Counted from the first letter of the stretch, positions 28,086 through 37,582 are shown. The stretch is 64,000 nucleotides of DNA from Saprospirales bacterium (GCA_016719895.1 JADJYG010000004.1:310001-374000), one strand, 5' to 3'. Translations and numbers: made by a program. The notes: generated from the letters alone by a model not told the origin.

Positions 28086-29504
28086 TTATTTTCCCCTGCC
28101 CTGCAAAAGCACCAGGAGGGTGTAGAACATAATCTTGAAATCAAGCGCCAGGGACATGTTTTCGATATACAGGAGGTCAAATTTGAGGCGCTGAAGCATC
28201 TCCTCTACCGTAGAAGCATAGCCGTATTTCACCTGACCCCAAGAGGTGATGCCCGGGCGAACTTTTAATAAGTGCCGGTAATGTGGGTTCTGAACTACGA
28301 TCTGATCAATAAAATGCCGTCGCTCCGGACGGGGGCCTACCAGCGACATATCACCGCGCAGCACGTTCCAAAAGTTTGGTATTTCATCCAGCCTCCATTT
28401 GCGCATCACGGCGCCCCAGGGGGTGCAGCGCGGATCATTTTCCTGCGACAGCTGCGGACCCAGCTTTTCGGCATCGGTGATCATCGAGCGAAATTTAAAG
28501 ATGGTAAACGGCCGCCCATGCAGACCCAAACGCTCCTGCCCGAACAGGATGGGGCCTGGCGAGGACAGCCGCACCCGTATGGCAATATACAACAAAAACG
28601 GAGACAATACGAGCAACACACCCAAGCTGGCCACTACATCCAAGGCCCGCTTCACTACGCGTTGCCATTTAGGCATCAACTCCTGCCGGATTTCAATCAA
28701 AACCGCACCATAAACATGGTTCATTTTCACGGTACCCAGCAGGATATCATACATATCGGGGATGATTTTCACCAATACCTGCTCTCCAAAATCGAACAAC
28801 GTATTCAGAATATCCCGCAAGCGATTGTGTTCGGAGGTTTCGATCGCAATGATGACCTCCTCGACCTGGTGCTCGCGAATGACGGCTGAAAGGGCTTCCA
28901 CCGAGCCGAGTTTGGGCAAGTGCCGGCCCAGCAAATCGTTTTCGCCATTGGTATCGATATACCCGACGAAGCGGTTCCCGAGGCTTTTTTTCCGGTTTAC
29001 AATATCCTGATACAAGTCGTAGGCATTTTGATTGCCACCTACCATCAGCGTATTAAATGAGACTTTTCCAGCCTTCAGTCGGCGGCTTGCCCGCGTGAGC
29101 AAGATCATTCTGGAACATGCCGTCAGGAGAAAATGAAGGAAAAACAGGGTAAGAAAGGAGTTGTAATACGTCCGGTAATCGCGCACCACATCATCCAGAA
29201 TAAGCGTAAAAAACAAAAATAAGATACCGAGAAAGGACAGGAAAAGGGTTCTGGCCAGGGTAGTCAGCCTGGACAGGCGGTAAATGTCAACATAATGGTC
29301 AAAGATGGCATAAAGGAGTATCCAACCGGTGGGCACGATGAGGGCGCCCCAAAACAGCTTGGGGTCTTGCAGCACTTCCAGTGTAAGGGGCGCTCCTTCC
29401 ATTTTTTTTCGATACAGAAAAAAAAGCATCCAGGCCAGCAGGGCCATTATAAAATCGGCCACAGCATACAGGAAGGTATCGCGTTGACGTTGTGCGCGCG
29501 GCAA
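28086..29504 (-). CDS. Polyprenyl-phosphate sugar-1-phosphate transferase (WbaP/WcaJ type)
   Basis: A 472-residue membrane protein. About four to five helices cover residues 10-130, a nucleotide-binding-like domain covers 150-270 (LMVGGNQNAYDLYQ), and the last 200 residues are the bacterial sugar transferase domain with KRALDVVASL, FGQERLGLHGRPF, KFRSM, RKWRLDEIPNFWNVLRGDM and GPRPER. These enzymes load the first sugar phosphate onto undecaprenyl phosphate for exopolysaccharide or O-antigen. No other polysaccharide genes are next to it. The sugar is not determined. Confidence 0.95.
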   Translation of the reverse strand: MPRAQRQRDTFLYAVADFIMALLAWMLFFLYRKKMEGAPLTLEVLQDPKLFWGALIVPTGWILLYAIFDHYVDIYRLSRLTTLARTLFLSFLGILFLFFTLILDDVVRDYRTYYNSFLTLFFLHFLLTACSRMILLTRASRRLKAGKVSFNTLMVGGNQNAYDLYQDIVNRKKSLGNRFVGYIDTNGENDLLGRHLPKLGSVEALSAVIREHQVEEVIIAIETSEHNRLRDILNTLFDFGEQVLVKIIPDMYDILLGTVKMNHVYGAVLIEIRQELMPKWQRVVKRALDVVASLGVLLVLSPFLLYIAIRVRLSSPGPILFGQERLGLHGRPFTIFKFRSMITDAEKLGPQLSQENDPRCTPWGAVMRKWRLDEIPNFWNVLRGDMSLVGPRPERRHFIDQIVVQNPHYRHLLKVRPGITSWGQVKYGYASTVEEMLQRLKFDLLYIENMSLALDFKIMFYTLLVLLQGRGK

Positions 29505-29539
29505 AGTTGGTTTTGTTGAATTGGTGAAAGAATCTTTTT

Positions 29540-30409
29540 CTAAAAGTGCAACAAGCGGATATTATCCAGCAGCACCTTACCTTGGGTTTGGTCGTAATTC
29601 CCGTTGGCATTTTTGCTCAATACCACCCGGAAAAACAACCGGTGTTTTTCCTGCTGCAAAGCAATGAGAAAATCGGTGAGGTTGAGATAAATTTTATTCC
29701 AATTTTCGGAAACGGAAAACTGGTATACAGGCTGGGAAAGTTCGTTGCTGCTGCTGCCGGTAGTGCCGAGCAACCATAATTGGAAGGGCAAATCATTCCG
29801 ATAGTGCATTTCAAGCCATACTTGCCGCTCGGCGCTGGCCGGCAGGTTGGCCACTTGTTCGGTTGCGATCTCCAGGATGGCGTGTGCAGTATCCACTTCC
29901 AGGAGTACCGAGCGCCCTTCAAATGCCCCGTTGGTAGTCAGCACAAAAAAATTGGCGGTATCGGTGTCGCGATTTTCCAACACGATAGGCGCGTTGTTAA
30001 AAGAGCCGCGCTCGACTGGCCAGGGCAGAATTACACCGGCATCATAGGCGGTAACGGGCTGGATGGCCTTGGTTTCGGCCGGGCGAAGGGTAACTTTTGC
30101 GCTGTAGCGCTCCAAAAAAGGATAAAGTGCCGGGGTTTGCGTCTGCCCGTTTTCCTTTACGCCCGGAAAAACCAGGACATCCACGTCGCCATCGGCGAGC
30201 ACCGGCACCGTGGCCGGCAGCGAATAGCCGCCCAGAAATACGTCGTCGGCATACAGCCAGCCTTCGGTTATTTTTTGCCAGCCCGCGCCGCCCACGGCAT
30301 TAACGCTGAACGGTTCGATGCGCAAATACGCGGGTATGGGCTCTTCTTCGTCTTGGCAGGCCGCCAGCAGCAGCAACAGGGGAAGCAAGCAAAATAGGTG
30401 TAGTTTCAT
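29540..30409 (-). CDS. Putative lipoprotein of unknown function
   Basis: A 289-residue protein from ATG 30409 (MKLHLFCLLPLLLLLAAC), with a lipobox ending at cysteine 18 followed by QDEEEP, which suggests export to the outer membrane. The body is beta-rich with no motif I recognise (YLRIEPFSVNAVGG, VRLLHF end). It lies 35 bases upstream of the sugar transferase gene and might be co-transcribed. No function can be named. Confidence 0.75.
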   Translation of the reverse strand: MKLHLFCLLPLLLLLAACQDEEEPIPAYLRIEPFSVNAVGGAGWQKITEGWLYADDVFLGGYSLPATVPVLADGDVDVLVFPGVKENGQTQTPALYPFLERYSAKVTLRPAETKAIQPVTAYDAGVILPWPVERGSFNNAPIVLENRDTDTANFFVLTTNGAFEGRSVLLEVDTAHAILEIATEQVANLPASAERQVWLEMHYRNDLPFQLWLLGTTGSSSNELSQPVYQFSVSENWNKIYLNLTDFLIALQQEKHRLFFRVVLSKNANGNYDQTQGKVLLDNIRLLHF

Positions 30410-30505
30410 GTTTGTTTGCGTATGGTTAAATTTTTCAGGATTGGGCAAAACGACCGGGCGGCACGATATGCGCCCGTGAAAACCGCTGTATTTTGCCGGT
30501 TTTTA

Positions 30506-31807
30506 TCATTTAGCGCGCATATACACCTCAATAGGAACGCCGGTGAAGTTATAATGCTTGCGCAGTTGGTTTTCCAGGAATTGGACGTAGGAATCGCGCA
30601 CCCAGTTGGGGTTGTTCACAAAAAAGGCGAAGGAGGGATAATGCGTGGGTATTTGCGTGACGTATTTAAACTTGGGGTAACGCCCTTTGACCGAGGGTGG
30701 CGGCGTCGATTCGATAATTTGCAACATGAGCTCGTTGAGTTGCGCGGTTTTCACCCTTCTGGTCCGGTTGGCATACACGTCCAGGGCCACTTCCACGGCC
30801 TGGAAAATGCGTTGTTTATCGAGCGCGGAAATAAAAACGACCGGCACGTCGTCAAAGGGCGCGATGCGTTTTTTTATCGCGGATTCATAATCGCGGGCCG
30901 TGTTGGTCTCTTTTTCCACCAAATCCCACTTGTTCACCAGGATAACTATGCCCTTATGGCGTTTTTGTGCCAGCCGGAGAATATTGAGGTCCTGCGCTTC
31001 CAGCCCGGTAGTGGCATCAAGCACCAGCAAACAAACGTCAGCCTCTTCGACGGCCCGGATGGCGCGCATCACGGAGTAAAACTCGAGGTCTTCCTCCACT
31101 TTGGTTTTCTTGCGGATACCGGCCGTATCGATCAGGATAAATTCTTTGCCGAACTTATTGTAGTTGGCGTGAATGGGGTCGCGCGTGGTGCCGGCTACCG
31201 GTGTTACGATGTTGCGCTCCTCCCCGAGCAGTGCATTGGTCAGCGAAGATTTTCCCACATTGGGCCGGCCCACGATGGCAAACTTTGGCAGCTCAGTTTC
31301 CAGCTCGGGCTCATTGTGTAAATGTTCGACGACGGCGTCCAGGAGGTCGCCGGTACCGCTGCCGCTGATGGATGCCACGAAATGGGTTTCTTCAAAACCC
31401 AGGCTCCAGAATTCATTGGCCTCCAGGAGCTGTTTGTGGTTGTCGACTTTGTTTACGACCAGAAAAACGGGTTTGGGGGACCGGCGCAACAATTTGGCCA
31501 GCGCTTCATCCAGATCGGTGACGCCGGTTTGCGCATCCACCAGAAAAAGGATAACGGCGGCTTCTTCCATGGCAATACGCGCCTGGTCCCGGATGGCCGA
31601 TTCGAACATATCTTCCGAACCGTGCACGAACCCGCCGGTATCCACCACCGTAAACCGTTTGCCATTCCACTCACAAAATCCGTACTTTCGGTCGCGCGTA
31701 ACGCCCGATAAATCGTCGGTAATGGCATCGCGCGAGCCAACCAAACGGTTGTACAGGGTGGATTTGCCGACATTGGGCCGGCCGACTATAGCAACGATAT
31801 TTCCCAT
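30506..31807 (-). CDS. der: Ribosome biogenesis GTPase Der
   Basis: A 433-residue protein with two GTPase domains in tandem, a hallmark of Der/EngA. The first has GRPNVGKSTLYNR, DTGGF and NKVD; the second has GRPNVGKSSLTNALL, DTAGIRKK and NKWD. The C-terminal KH-like domain ends the protein. Der acts in 50S ribosomal subunit assembly. GCAAAGGTA on the plus strand (31869-31877) reads as a -7 box TACCTTTGC for this gene, though no -33 partner is clear. Confidence 0.98.
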   Translation of the reverse strand: MGNIVAIVGRPNVGKSTLYNRLVGSRDAITDDLSGVTRDRKYGFCEWNGKRFTVVDTGGFVHGSEDMFESAIRDQARIAMEEAAVILFLVDAQTGVTDLDEALAKLLRRSPKPVFLVVNKVDNHKQLLEANEFWSLGFEETHFVASISGSGTGDLLDAVVEHLHNEPELETELPKFAIVGRPNVGKSSLTNALLGEERNIVTPVAGTTRDPIHANYNKFGKEFILIDTAGIRKKTKVEEDLEFYSVMRAIRAVEEADVCLLVLDATTGLEAQDLNILRLAQKRHKGIVILVNKWDLVEKETNTARDYESAIKKRIAPFDDVPVVFISALDKQRIFQAVEVALDVYANRTRRVKTAQLNELMLQIIESTPPPSVKGRYPKFKYVTQIPTHYPSFAFFVNNPNWVRDSYVQFLENQLRKHYNFTGVPIEVYMRAK

Positions 31808-31820
31808 TTTTTGACAGGTA

Positions 31821-31852
31821 TTTTGGCTAAGGGGAAGGTTTGCGTACTTTTG
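31821..31852 (+). promoter_or_regulatory. Bacteroidota-type promoter for the MBL-fold gene
   Basis: TTTTG (31821-31825), 19 bases, then TACTTTTG (31845-31852) matches the TTTG and TAnnTTTG boxes used by the housekeeping sigma factor of this phylum. It points right, about 80 bases before the MBL gene. It is the clearest promoter I found in the window. Confidence 0.6.
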
Positions 31853-31932
31853 TGTTTAATTTCGACCTGCAAAGGTAACCTTTTCCCGCCAGTTGAGCGT
31901 TTCCCTCCCCTCACACCAATCAAAGAGCCGTA

Positions 31933-32853
31933 ATGAGCAAGATCCTTTTTCGAGATCCGAACGTCACCATTTTTCAAAGTGCCTTGTTTCAGACGAACTC
32001 TACTGTGGTGAGGACGGATGACGTCGTTTTAGTGGTGGACCCGGCCTGGTTGCCAGAGGAAGTAACAATGATTCGGGAGTATGTAGATGCTATCCGGGAG
32101 GACCGCCAGGTATTTATTGTTTTCACCCATTCCGATTACGACCATATCATTGGTTACAAGGCCTTTAAGGCGGATAAGGTGTTTATGAGCGAAGCCATGG
32201 CAAAGAATCCGAAGAAAGAATCTATTGTGGAACAAATGGTCGATTTTGACCAGAAATATTATATCCGGCGCGCCTATCCGCTGGAGTACCCTGAAGGCGA
32301 TTTTATGGTGTACCGGGATGGCGTGCAATATCGGCACAGTGGTACCAAAATGGCATTTTACCTTACGCCCGGGCATACAGCCGACAGTATGATGCTCGTC
32401 GTTTGGCAGTTAGGCTTGTGCATTGCGGGCGATTATTTATCCAATATCGAGTTTCCGTTTATCTACCATAGCAGCGTGGAATATGAACAAACACTCGAAA
32501 AAATGCCGCGCATCCACGATCGAAACTGGTTTACCCGGCTTATTCCCGGGCATGGCGACCCGGCGCTGACTATTGCCGAGTGGCTTCACCGGCGGACGGA
32601 AAGCCTGGCCTATATATATGCCCTGCGGGAAAGTATCGCCACGGGGGTGCCGTTTGATATCGATTCGCTCTGGAGCCGGTATAAGTTTCCCAAACTTCAA
32701 CTCAAATACCACGAGGATAATGTAGCCCTCCTGCGCAGGGAACTTGACCTGGGACTTTGGGAATGGAATCCGGACCAGGTGCTGGACCTGCCCGAACATA
32801 TACCGTCGGGGGAATTCCCTAACACAGGCCCTGGCGATCCGGAAGAAGAATAA
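31933..32853 (+). CDS. MBL-fold metallo-hydrolase
   Basis: A 306-residue protein of the metallo-beta-lactamase superfamily. The metal motif reads FTHSDYDHIIG (HxxxDH form), followed by a ligand histidine in TPGHTADSM, an aspartate in IAGDYL and a histidine in LIPGHGDP. It is not the ETHE1 type, which would be expected beside a sulfide oxidoreductase. The substrate is unknown; the family includes thioesterases, lactonases and nucleases. A strong promoter lies upstream at 31821-31852. Confidence 0.92.
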   Translation: MSKILFRDPNVTIFQSALFQTNSTVVRTDDVVLVVDPAWLPEEVTMIREYVDAIREDRQVFIVFTHSDYDHIIGYKAFKADKVFMSEAMAKNPKKESIVEQMVDFDQKYYIRRAYPLEYPEGDFMVYRDGVQYRHSGTKMAFYLTPGHTADSMMLVVWQLGLCIAGDYLSNIEFPFIYHSSVEYEQTLEKMPRIHDRNWFTRLIPGHGDPALTIAEWLHRRTESLAYIYALRESIATGVPFDIDSLWSRYKFPKLQLKYHEDNVALLRRELDLGLWEWNPDQVLDLPEHIPSGEFPNTGPGDPEEE

Positions 32854-32881
32854 AACACGCGTTGATCAGTACGCCACAGTG

Positions 32882-33598
32882 TTATTCGGACATGTCCATG
32901 GTATGGAACACGTTCAGCACGTCATCGTCTTCTTCCAGGCGGTCGATCAGTTTAATGACCTGTTCCACCTCCGAGTCGTTCAGTTTTTTTGCCAAAGTGG
33001 GTATCCATTCCAGTTGCGCACTGGAGGCTTCGATGCCCTTTTCTTCGAGGGCTTTATGCATGGCGCCGAAATCGGTAAAATCGGTAAACAGCACGGCGTC
33101 CTCATCTTCAAATTTAATTTCCTGGAGGCCGGCATCGATAAGTTCGAGTTCCAGTTCCTCCCAGTCATGCCCTTCGGCCTTCACTTTAAACACGCCTTTA
33201 CGGTTAAACATATAGCTCACACTGCCGGAAACGCCCAATGCACCGCCGCTGCGGTCGAAATACATACGCAGGTTTGCAACCGTCCGGGTCGGGTTGTCTG
33301 TAGCCGTTTCCACCAAAATAGCTACGCCATGTGGGCCGTAGCCTTCGTAAACGACTTCCTGGAAGTTTTCAGCGTCTTTACCCGCTGCCTTTTTAATAGC
33401 ATTTTCGACATTGGATTTTGGCATGTTTGCCGCTTTGGCATTTTGTATAGCCATGCGCAAACGCGGGTTGTAATCCGGGTTGACGCCACCAGATTTGACG
33501 GCCAAAGCTATTTCGCGGCCAATGCGGGTAAAGGTCTTAGCCATCCCGGCCCAACGCTTAAACTTTCGTTCTTTGCGGAATTCAAACGCGCGTCCCAT
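32882..33598 (-). CDS. yebC: YebC/PmpR-family translation or transcription regulator
   Basis: A 238-residue protein with the YebC start (MGRAFEFRKERKFKRWAGMAKTF), the GGVNPDYNPRLR segment, AKAANMPKSNVENAIKKA and VYEGYGPHGVAILVE. The family includes TACO1-like proteins that ease ribosome stalling, and also DNA-binding regulators, so the role is not certain. A -7-like box (TACTTTTG on the minus strand, 33685-33692) lies about 90 bases upstream. Confidence 0.97.
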   Translation of the reverse strand: MGRAFEFRKERKFKRWAGMAKTFTRIGREIALAVKSGGVNPDYNPRLRMAIQNAKAANMPKSNVENAIKKAAGKDAENFQEVVYEGYGPHGVAILVETATDNPTRTVANLRMYFDRSGGALGVSGSVSYMFNRKGVFKVKAEGHDWEELELELIDAGLQEIKFEDEDAVLFTDFTDFGAMHKALEEKGIEASSAQLEWIPTLAKKLNDSEVEQVIKLIDRLEEDDDVLNVFHTMDMSE

Positions 33599-33800
33599 AA
33601 ATAAGTATAATTCAAATTAAGGTTTTCAAACGAAAAAAGGCTTGCGCCGGAAGCGCCGTCTTTTTGGACCTTTGTTAAGGCGCGCAAAAGTAGACAATTT
33701 ACCCACAAGAAAAAAACGGCAGGGGACCGTCAAACCTCGAAACTTTTGCGGCGAAACCCGCATCTTTGCAGTGTTTTTTTAACCACAACTTCGTATTCCC

Positions 33801-34349
33801 ATGATTAAAGTAACAGGTTTTCAATGGATTGTGCTTCTTCTGTTCTTTGCTGCCCCGGTTTTAGCGCAGAAAAAAGTTTATATGTCTGATGATGTGCGCA
33901 AAACAGCCACACAAATCAAGGTAGACTATAAGGAACTGGTAAAAAAAGCCAGCGCCAAGGAGTCGGCGGCGGTAAAAAAACTATTCGAATTCAGCCGAAT
34001 CGTTGACGGGTCTGAGGCTATCGAACACGCCGTTACGTGTCTGGAGGTTATTCCGCTGGCAACCGACGATGTGGTGGCGAATGCCCTTGTTTCGCTCAGC
34101 CCAAAACTAAAAAAAGTATTGCTTAGCCGTTTGGAACAAGCGCAAGGGCGCACGCAAAAAACGGAATTGAAACTCCCGATCCAAAAATGGGCGCCGCTCA
34201 CCTGGGAAGTCTTGCATAACCGCCCGGCCGTCAAGCCCGGCGCACAGCTGCATACCGGCAAGATGCGCGACCAGGAAGCGCCTGGGAGCCCGGATTCAGA
34301 AAAAGCCGGCGCACCACGACCTAATCCCCGTTCGAGTGGCCGGGAATAA
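33801..34349 (+). CDS. Small secreted protein of unknown function
   Basis: A 182-residue protein with a signal peptide (VLLLFFAAPVLAQ, cleavage near residue 22) and a helical body (residues 30-130) with repeated lysine-rich stretches. The last 25 residues are rich in Pro, Arg and Ser and look disordered. I do not recognise a family. The codon use and start context (ATG 33801 after an AT-rich leader) are consistent with a real gene, but it could be lineage-specific. Confidence 0.6.
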   Translation: MIKVTGFQWIVLLLFFAAPVLAQKKVYMSDDVRKTATQIKVDYKELVKKASAKESAAVKKLFEFSRIVDGSEAIEHAVTCLEVIPLATDDVVANALVSLSPKLKKVLLSRLEQAQGRTQKTELKLPIQKWAPLTWEVLHNRPAVKPGAQLHTGKMRDQEAPGSPDSEKAGAPRPNPRSSGRE

Positions 34350-34498
34350 AGCCCCGAACTGCCGGTTATGGTATGCTGCGGCGGTTTGGCGCTCCTCCAG
34401 ACGTGCCGTGCCGGCCATCAAAATGAATGGGATCCGGATACCCTGGTAAAGATGCCAAAAGAGCAATAACCTGCTTGAACGATAAATCATATTCAACG

Positions 34499-35056
34499 AT
34501 GGGATTCAGGATTTATACTAAAACGGGCGACCTGGGAGAAACCGCACTTTTCGGCGGCCAAAGGGTACCGAAAAGCCATTTGCGGGTGGATGCCTATGGT
34601 ACGGTGGATGAACTGAATTCCTTTATCGGCTTTTTGACTGACGCTCTTGGAGAGGAACCGGCCTGCCGGTTGTTGAAGGAAATCCAGCACCGGCTGTTCT
34701 CGGTCGGCGCCTACCTGGCTACGGACCCGGCGGGCGGCTTGACCCTGCCGGCAGACCTGCAGGCAGGCGACGTGCAACTGCTGGAAGATACGATGGATGC
34801 CCTGGATGCCCGTTTACCGGAATTAAAGAACTTCATCTTGCCGGGCGGGCACCCCACTGTGTCGTTGTGCCATGTTTGCCGAACGGTTTGCCGCCGGGCA
34901 GAGCGATTGGTCGTAGCCTTACATCAGGAGGACCCGGTGGAATTACTTGTTTTACAATACCTCAACCGGCTTTCCGACTATTTTTTTATTCTGGCCCGCC
35001 ATTTGGCCCTGGAGGCGGGCGTGGCGGAAATTATTTGGATGCCACGAAATACATAG
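34499..35056 (+). CDS. ATP:cob(I)alamin adenosyltransferase, PduO type
   Basis: A 185-residue enzyme that makes adenosylcobalamin from cob(I)alamin and ATP. The N-terminal YTKTGDLGETALFGG, then VDAYGTVDELNSFIG, and the later CHVCRTVCRRAERLVV and LNRLSDYFFILAR are the conserved ATP and cobalamin-binding motifs. ATG 34499 (MGFRIYTKTG) matches the family start; the frame is open to 34427. The downstream gap of 222 bases contains an inverted repeat. Confidence 0.97.
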   Translation: MGFRIYTKTGDLGETALFGGQRVPKSHLRVDAYGTVDELNSFIGFLTDALGEEPACRLLKEIQHRLFSVGAYLATDPAGGLTLPADLQAGDVQLLEDTMDALDARLPELKNFILPGGHPTVSLCHVCRTVCRRAERLVVALHQEDPVELLVLQYLNRLSDYFFILARHLALEAGVAEIIWMPRNT

Positions 35057-35097
35057 CAGCGCCAACGGCCTGCTTTTGCTGATCTTCCCACTGGGCA

Positions 35098-35246
35098 GCG
35101 TCCGGCCAATAACACTGGAATATTTGAGGGTGGTTTGTCGTCAATCAAGGCGGCAAAAGCCGATTTTATCGGGAATAAATGAGGTTTTTATCAACGCAGA
35201 GTGACGGCAAACCACTCCAAAGACTTCGGTGTTATTGACCGGACGC
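35098..35246. repeat. 149-bp imperfect inverted repeat, MITE-like
   Basis: The left arm 35098-35142 and the right arm 35202-35246 pair over about 45 bases with several mismatches (the left starts GCGTCCGGCCAATAACAC, and the right, reverse-complemented, starts GCGTCCGGTCAATAACAC). The same short word GGCAGCG occurs just outside on the left (35094-35100) and right (35254-35260), a possible 7-bp target duplication. It fills most of the gap between the cobalamin gene and the AraC gene. Confidence 0.65.
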
Positions 35247-35278
35247 GGCACTAGGCAGCGTTCTTGGAAAGATGGCGC

Positions 35279-36184
35279 CTAAGCCATAAAATCAATTTCC
35301 ACGGCCGCGTTTTTAGCGTATTCCTGCCGGAATATTTCCGGCGACATACCCGTATATTTTTTAAAAAACCGGGTGAAATACGCATTGTCTTCGAAATGCA
35401 AGGCGTCTGCAATTTGGGAAATATTGAAGTCTGAATTGACGAGCAAGCGTTTGGCTTCCAATACCACCCGGTCGCGGATCAGTTCGCCGGCCGGCTTGCC
35501 GACCACCGAGTTGACGAGCGCATTCAGATGGTTGGGCGTGATGAAGAGCATTTCGGCGTAATCCCGCGGCAATCGTTTTTCCCGGAAATGTTGCTCAATA
35601 AGGCGTTCGAAGTTGCGCAGGACCGTAAGTTGGTGCCGGGATATTACCGACTGGGCCGGTCGCGGGAGTTGGCGGGAAAGGATGACCAACAATTGCAACA
35701 ACATGCTGCGCAGAATATCCTGTTTGAAGTCATTTTCCGCCCGGAATTCCTTCAGCATATGCTCCATGAGGGCATGTACCTCACCGCAGCACTCCGCTTC
35801 CAGAATATTCACCGGAACGCCGGCCACAGCATTAAACAAAGGAAATTCCTGTACGAAATTGGGATTGTGGCAAAAGGCCGTAAAAAAGCTTTCATTAAAG
35901 TTGATGATATAGCCTTCCGTTTCAGGCTCGAATTCCCAGGTATGGATTTGCCCCGGGCCCATAGCATAAACCTGGTGTGGAATGACCTGAAATTTTTGAA
36001 AATCAATGGAATGCGTGCCGCCGCCGCCCGTAAACAAAACGATCTGATAAAAGGTGTGGCGGTGCGGGAAACGGATATCGCGGTGCGCGCTCAGGAATTC
36101 CTCGATCCGCATGATCAGAAACTCGGTAACGCACTGATCGGCGCCAAGTAAGTTGCAGATGCTGAAAGTAGGGATATTTTTCAA
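35279..36184 (-). CDS. AraC-family transcriptional regulator
   Basis: A 301-residue regulator. Residues 30-110 are a cupin-like sensor domain (HRHTFYQIVLFTGGGGTHSIDF). The last 100 residues hold two helix-turn-helix motifs, including SDFNISQIADALHFEDNAYFTRFFKKYTGMSPEIFRQ, the family signature. An alternative start, ATG 36112 (MRIEEFL), would drop about 24 residues. It lies alone; the sulfide:quinone oxidoreductase gene is upstream on the same strand, 189 bases away, but no regulatory link is shown. Confidence 0.93.
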   Translation of the reverse strand: MKNIPTFSICNLLGADQCVTEFLIMRIEEFLSAHRDIRFPHRHTFYQIVLFTGGGGTHSIDFQKFQVIPHQVYAMGPGQIHTWEFEPETEGYIINFNESFFTAFCHNPNFVQEFPLFNAVAGVPVNILEAECCGEVHALMEHMLKEFRAENDFKQDILRSMLLQLLVILSRQLPRPAQSVISRHQLTVLRNFERLIEQHFREKRLPRDYAEMLFITPNHLNALVNSVVGKPAGELIRDRVVLEAKRLLVNSDFNISQIADALHFEDNAYFTRFFKKYTGMSPEIFRQEYAKNAAVEIDFMA

Positions 36185-36261
36185 AGGGTAGTGGCTATGT
36201 TTATTTCGAACTGGTGCTGGTTGGAAGTCCGAAAGATAACGAATACTGGTATTTAAAAGAA

Positions 36262-36309
36262 CTGCCGCAAAACAACAGACTTACTGTCACTTCGCGGCAG
36301 ATTTTTTTT
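36262..36309 (-). terminator. Probable terminator of the sulfide:quinone oxidoreductase gene
   Basis: CTGCCGC (36262-36268) pairs with GCGGCAG (36294-36300), with a small inner hairpin ACAG/CTGT in the loop. Read on the minus strand after the gene ending at 36374, the stem is followed by TTCTTTT. On the plus strand eight Ts follow at 36302-36309, so it may work in both directions. Confidence 0.45.
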
Positions 36310-36373
36310 AGCATCGGTTTCCCTTCGGTAAATATCGCGGCGCGCCGGTGTGTACCGGTACTGGTAGCCGTGT

Positions 36374-37582
36374 TTAAGCCGTACCGTGCAGGATTTTGTT
36401 CCAGTACAGCCAGGGCAGCACATGCCGCTTCAACTGATACATCGACCAACGTTCTTTGCTTTGATCAAACGGGAAGGTTTCCATGGGGTTGTTGTCGTAG
36501 TCGAATTCTGCCAATACCAGCTTACCATAGCCGGTGATCAATGGGCAGGATCCGTAGCCCGTATATTTTGCGGCGGCAGATTGCCCCGTTCGGATCTGGC
36601 TGATCAATTGTTCGACGAGCACCGGCGCCTGTTTGCGTACAGCGGCGCCTGTTTTGGCATTCGGCGTGCTGGAAGCGTCGCCCAGTGCGTATATATTCGG
36701 GTAACGGTTGTGCTGGAAGGTAAATTTATCCACATCCACCCAGCCCAAAGGGTTGCCGGGCACTGCCAGCGGGCTGTTTTTAATAAAATCGGGGGCGCTT
36801 TGCGGCGGCGTAACGTGAATCATTTCGAATTGGTCGGTCACATGGTCCACCACCTTCCCGTCTTTATACACGTCGAAAACCGCTTCCTTGCTGTCCGCTT
36901 TGATTTCAACCAGGTTGTGCAGAAAATGGGTTTGAATCCCATACCGGGCAATCACCCGGTTCAGGGTGTCGGCATATTTTTTCACGCCGAAAATGATACT
37001 GCCCCCCGAGTAAAAATGTACCCTGACATCGCCTAAAAGGCCGTGTTTACGCCAATAATCAGCCGCCAGGTACATGATTTTTTGCGGAGCGCCGCCGCAT
37101 TTGATCGGCGTGTTCGGGTTAGTAAAAATAGCTTTCCCTTTGCGCGTATTCCGCAGGCACTCGTAGGTGTACGGCGCCATGCCGTACAGGTAATTGGTGG
37201 TGATCCCGTTTTTGCCCAGGTTGCCTTCCAGCCCTTTGATTTTATGCCAATCTAGCTGGATACCCGGGCAAACCACCAGGTAATCGTAGGTGTACCGGCT
37301 ACCACTTGCTGTGATTACGGTATTTTGATCCGGCTCAAATCCGGCAGCTGCTTCTTTGATCCAAGTAGCTTTTTTCGGCATTACATCGGCTTCATTGCGC
37401 ATGGTAGCTGCAATGTCAAAAACGCCGCCGCCCACTAGCGTCCAGGCCGGTTGGTAGTAGTGCTTGTCGGCAGGATCCAGGATACCGATATCCAATCTGG
37501 CATCTTTCAGGAATAACTTAGCGGCCAGGGAGATACCGGCGTTTCCGCCGCCAACGATCAAAATTTGATAATGCTGCTTCAT
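36374..37582 (-). CDS. sqr: Sulfide:quinone oxidoreductase, mitochondrial (SQOR) type
   Basis: A 402-residue flavoprotein that oxidises hydrogen sulfide and passes electrons to quinone at the membrane. An FAD-binding start (ILIVGGGNAGISLA), KCGGAPQKIMYLA with C162, GSCPLITGYGK with C346, and the tail ETFPFDQSKERWSMYQLK all match the animal mitochondrial enzyme, whose two active cysteines form the sulfide-binding disulfide. ATG 37582 (MKQHYQILIVGG) is preferred over 37609. A -7-like box lies at 37607-37614. No ETHE1-type persulfide dioxygenase is next to it. Confidence 0.93.
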   Translation of the reverse strand: MKQHYQILIVGGGNAGISLAAKLFLKDARLDIGILDPADKHYYQPAWTLVGGGVFDIAATMRNEADVMPKKATWIKEAAAGFEPDQNTVITASGSRYTYDYLVVCPGIQLDWHKIKGLEGNLGKNGITTNYLYGMAPYTYECLRNTRKGKAIFTNPNTPIKCGGAPQKIMYLAADYWRKHGLLGDVRVHFYSGGSIIFGVKKYADTLNRVIARYGIQTHFLHNLVEIKADSKEAVFDVYKDGKVVDHVTDQFEMIHVTPPQSAPDFIKNSPLAVPGNPLGWVDVDKFTFQHNRYPNIYALGDASSTPNAKTGAAVRKQAPVLVEQLISQIRTGQSAAAKYTGYGSCPLITGYGKLVLAEFDYDNNPMETFPFDQSKERWSMYQLKRHVLPWLYWNKILHGTA

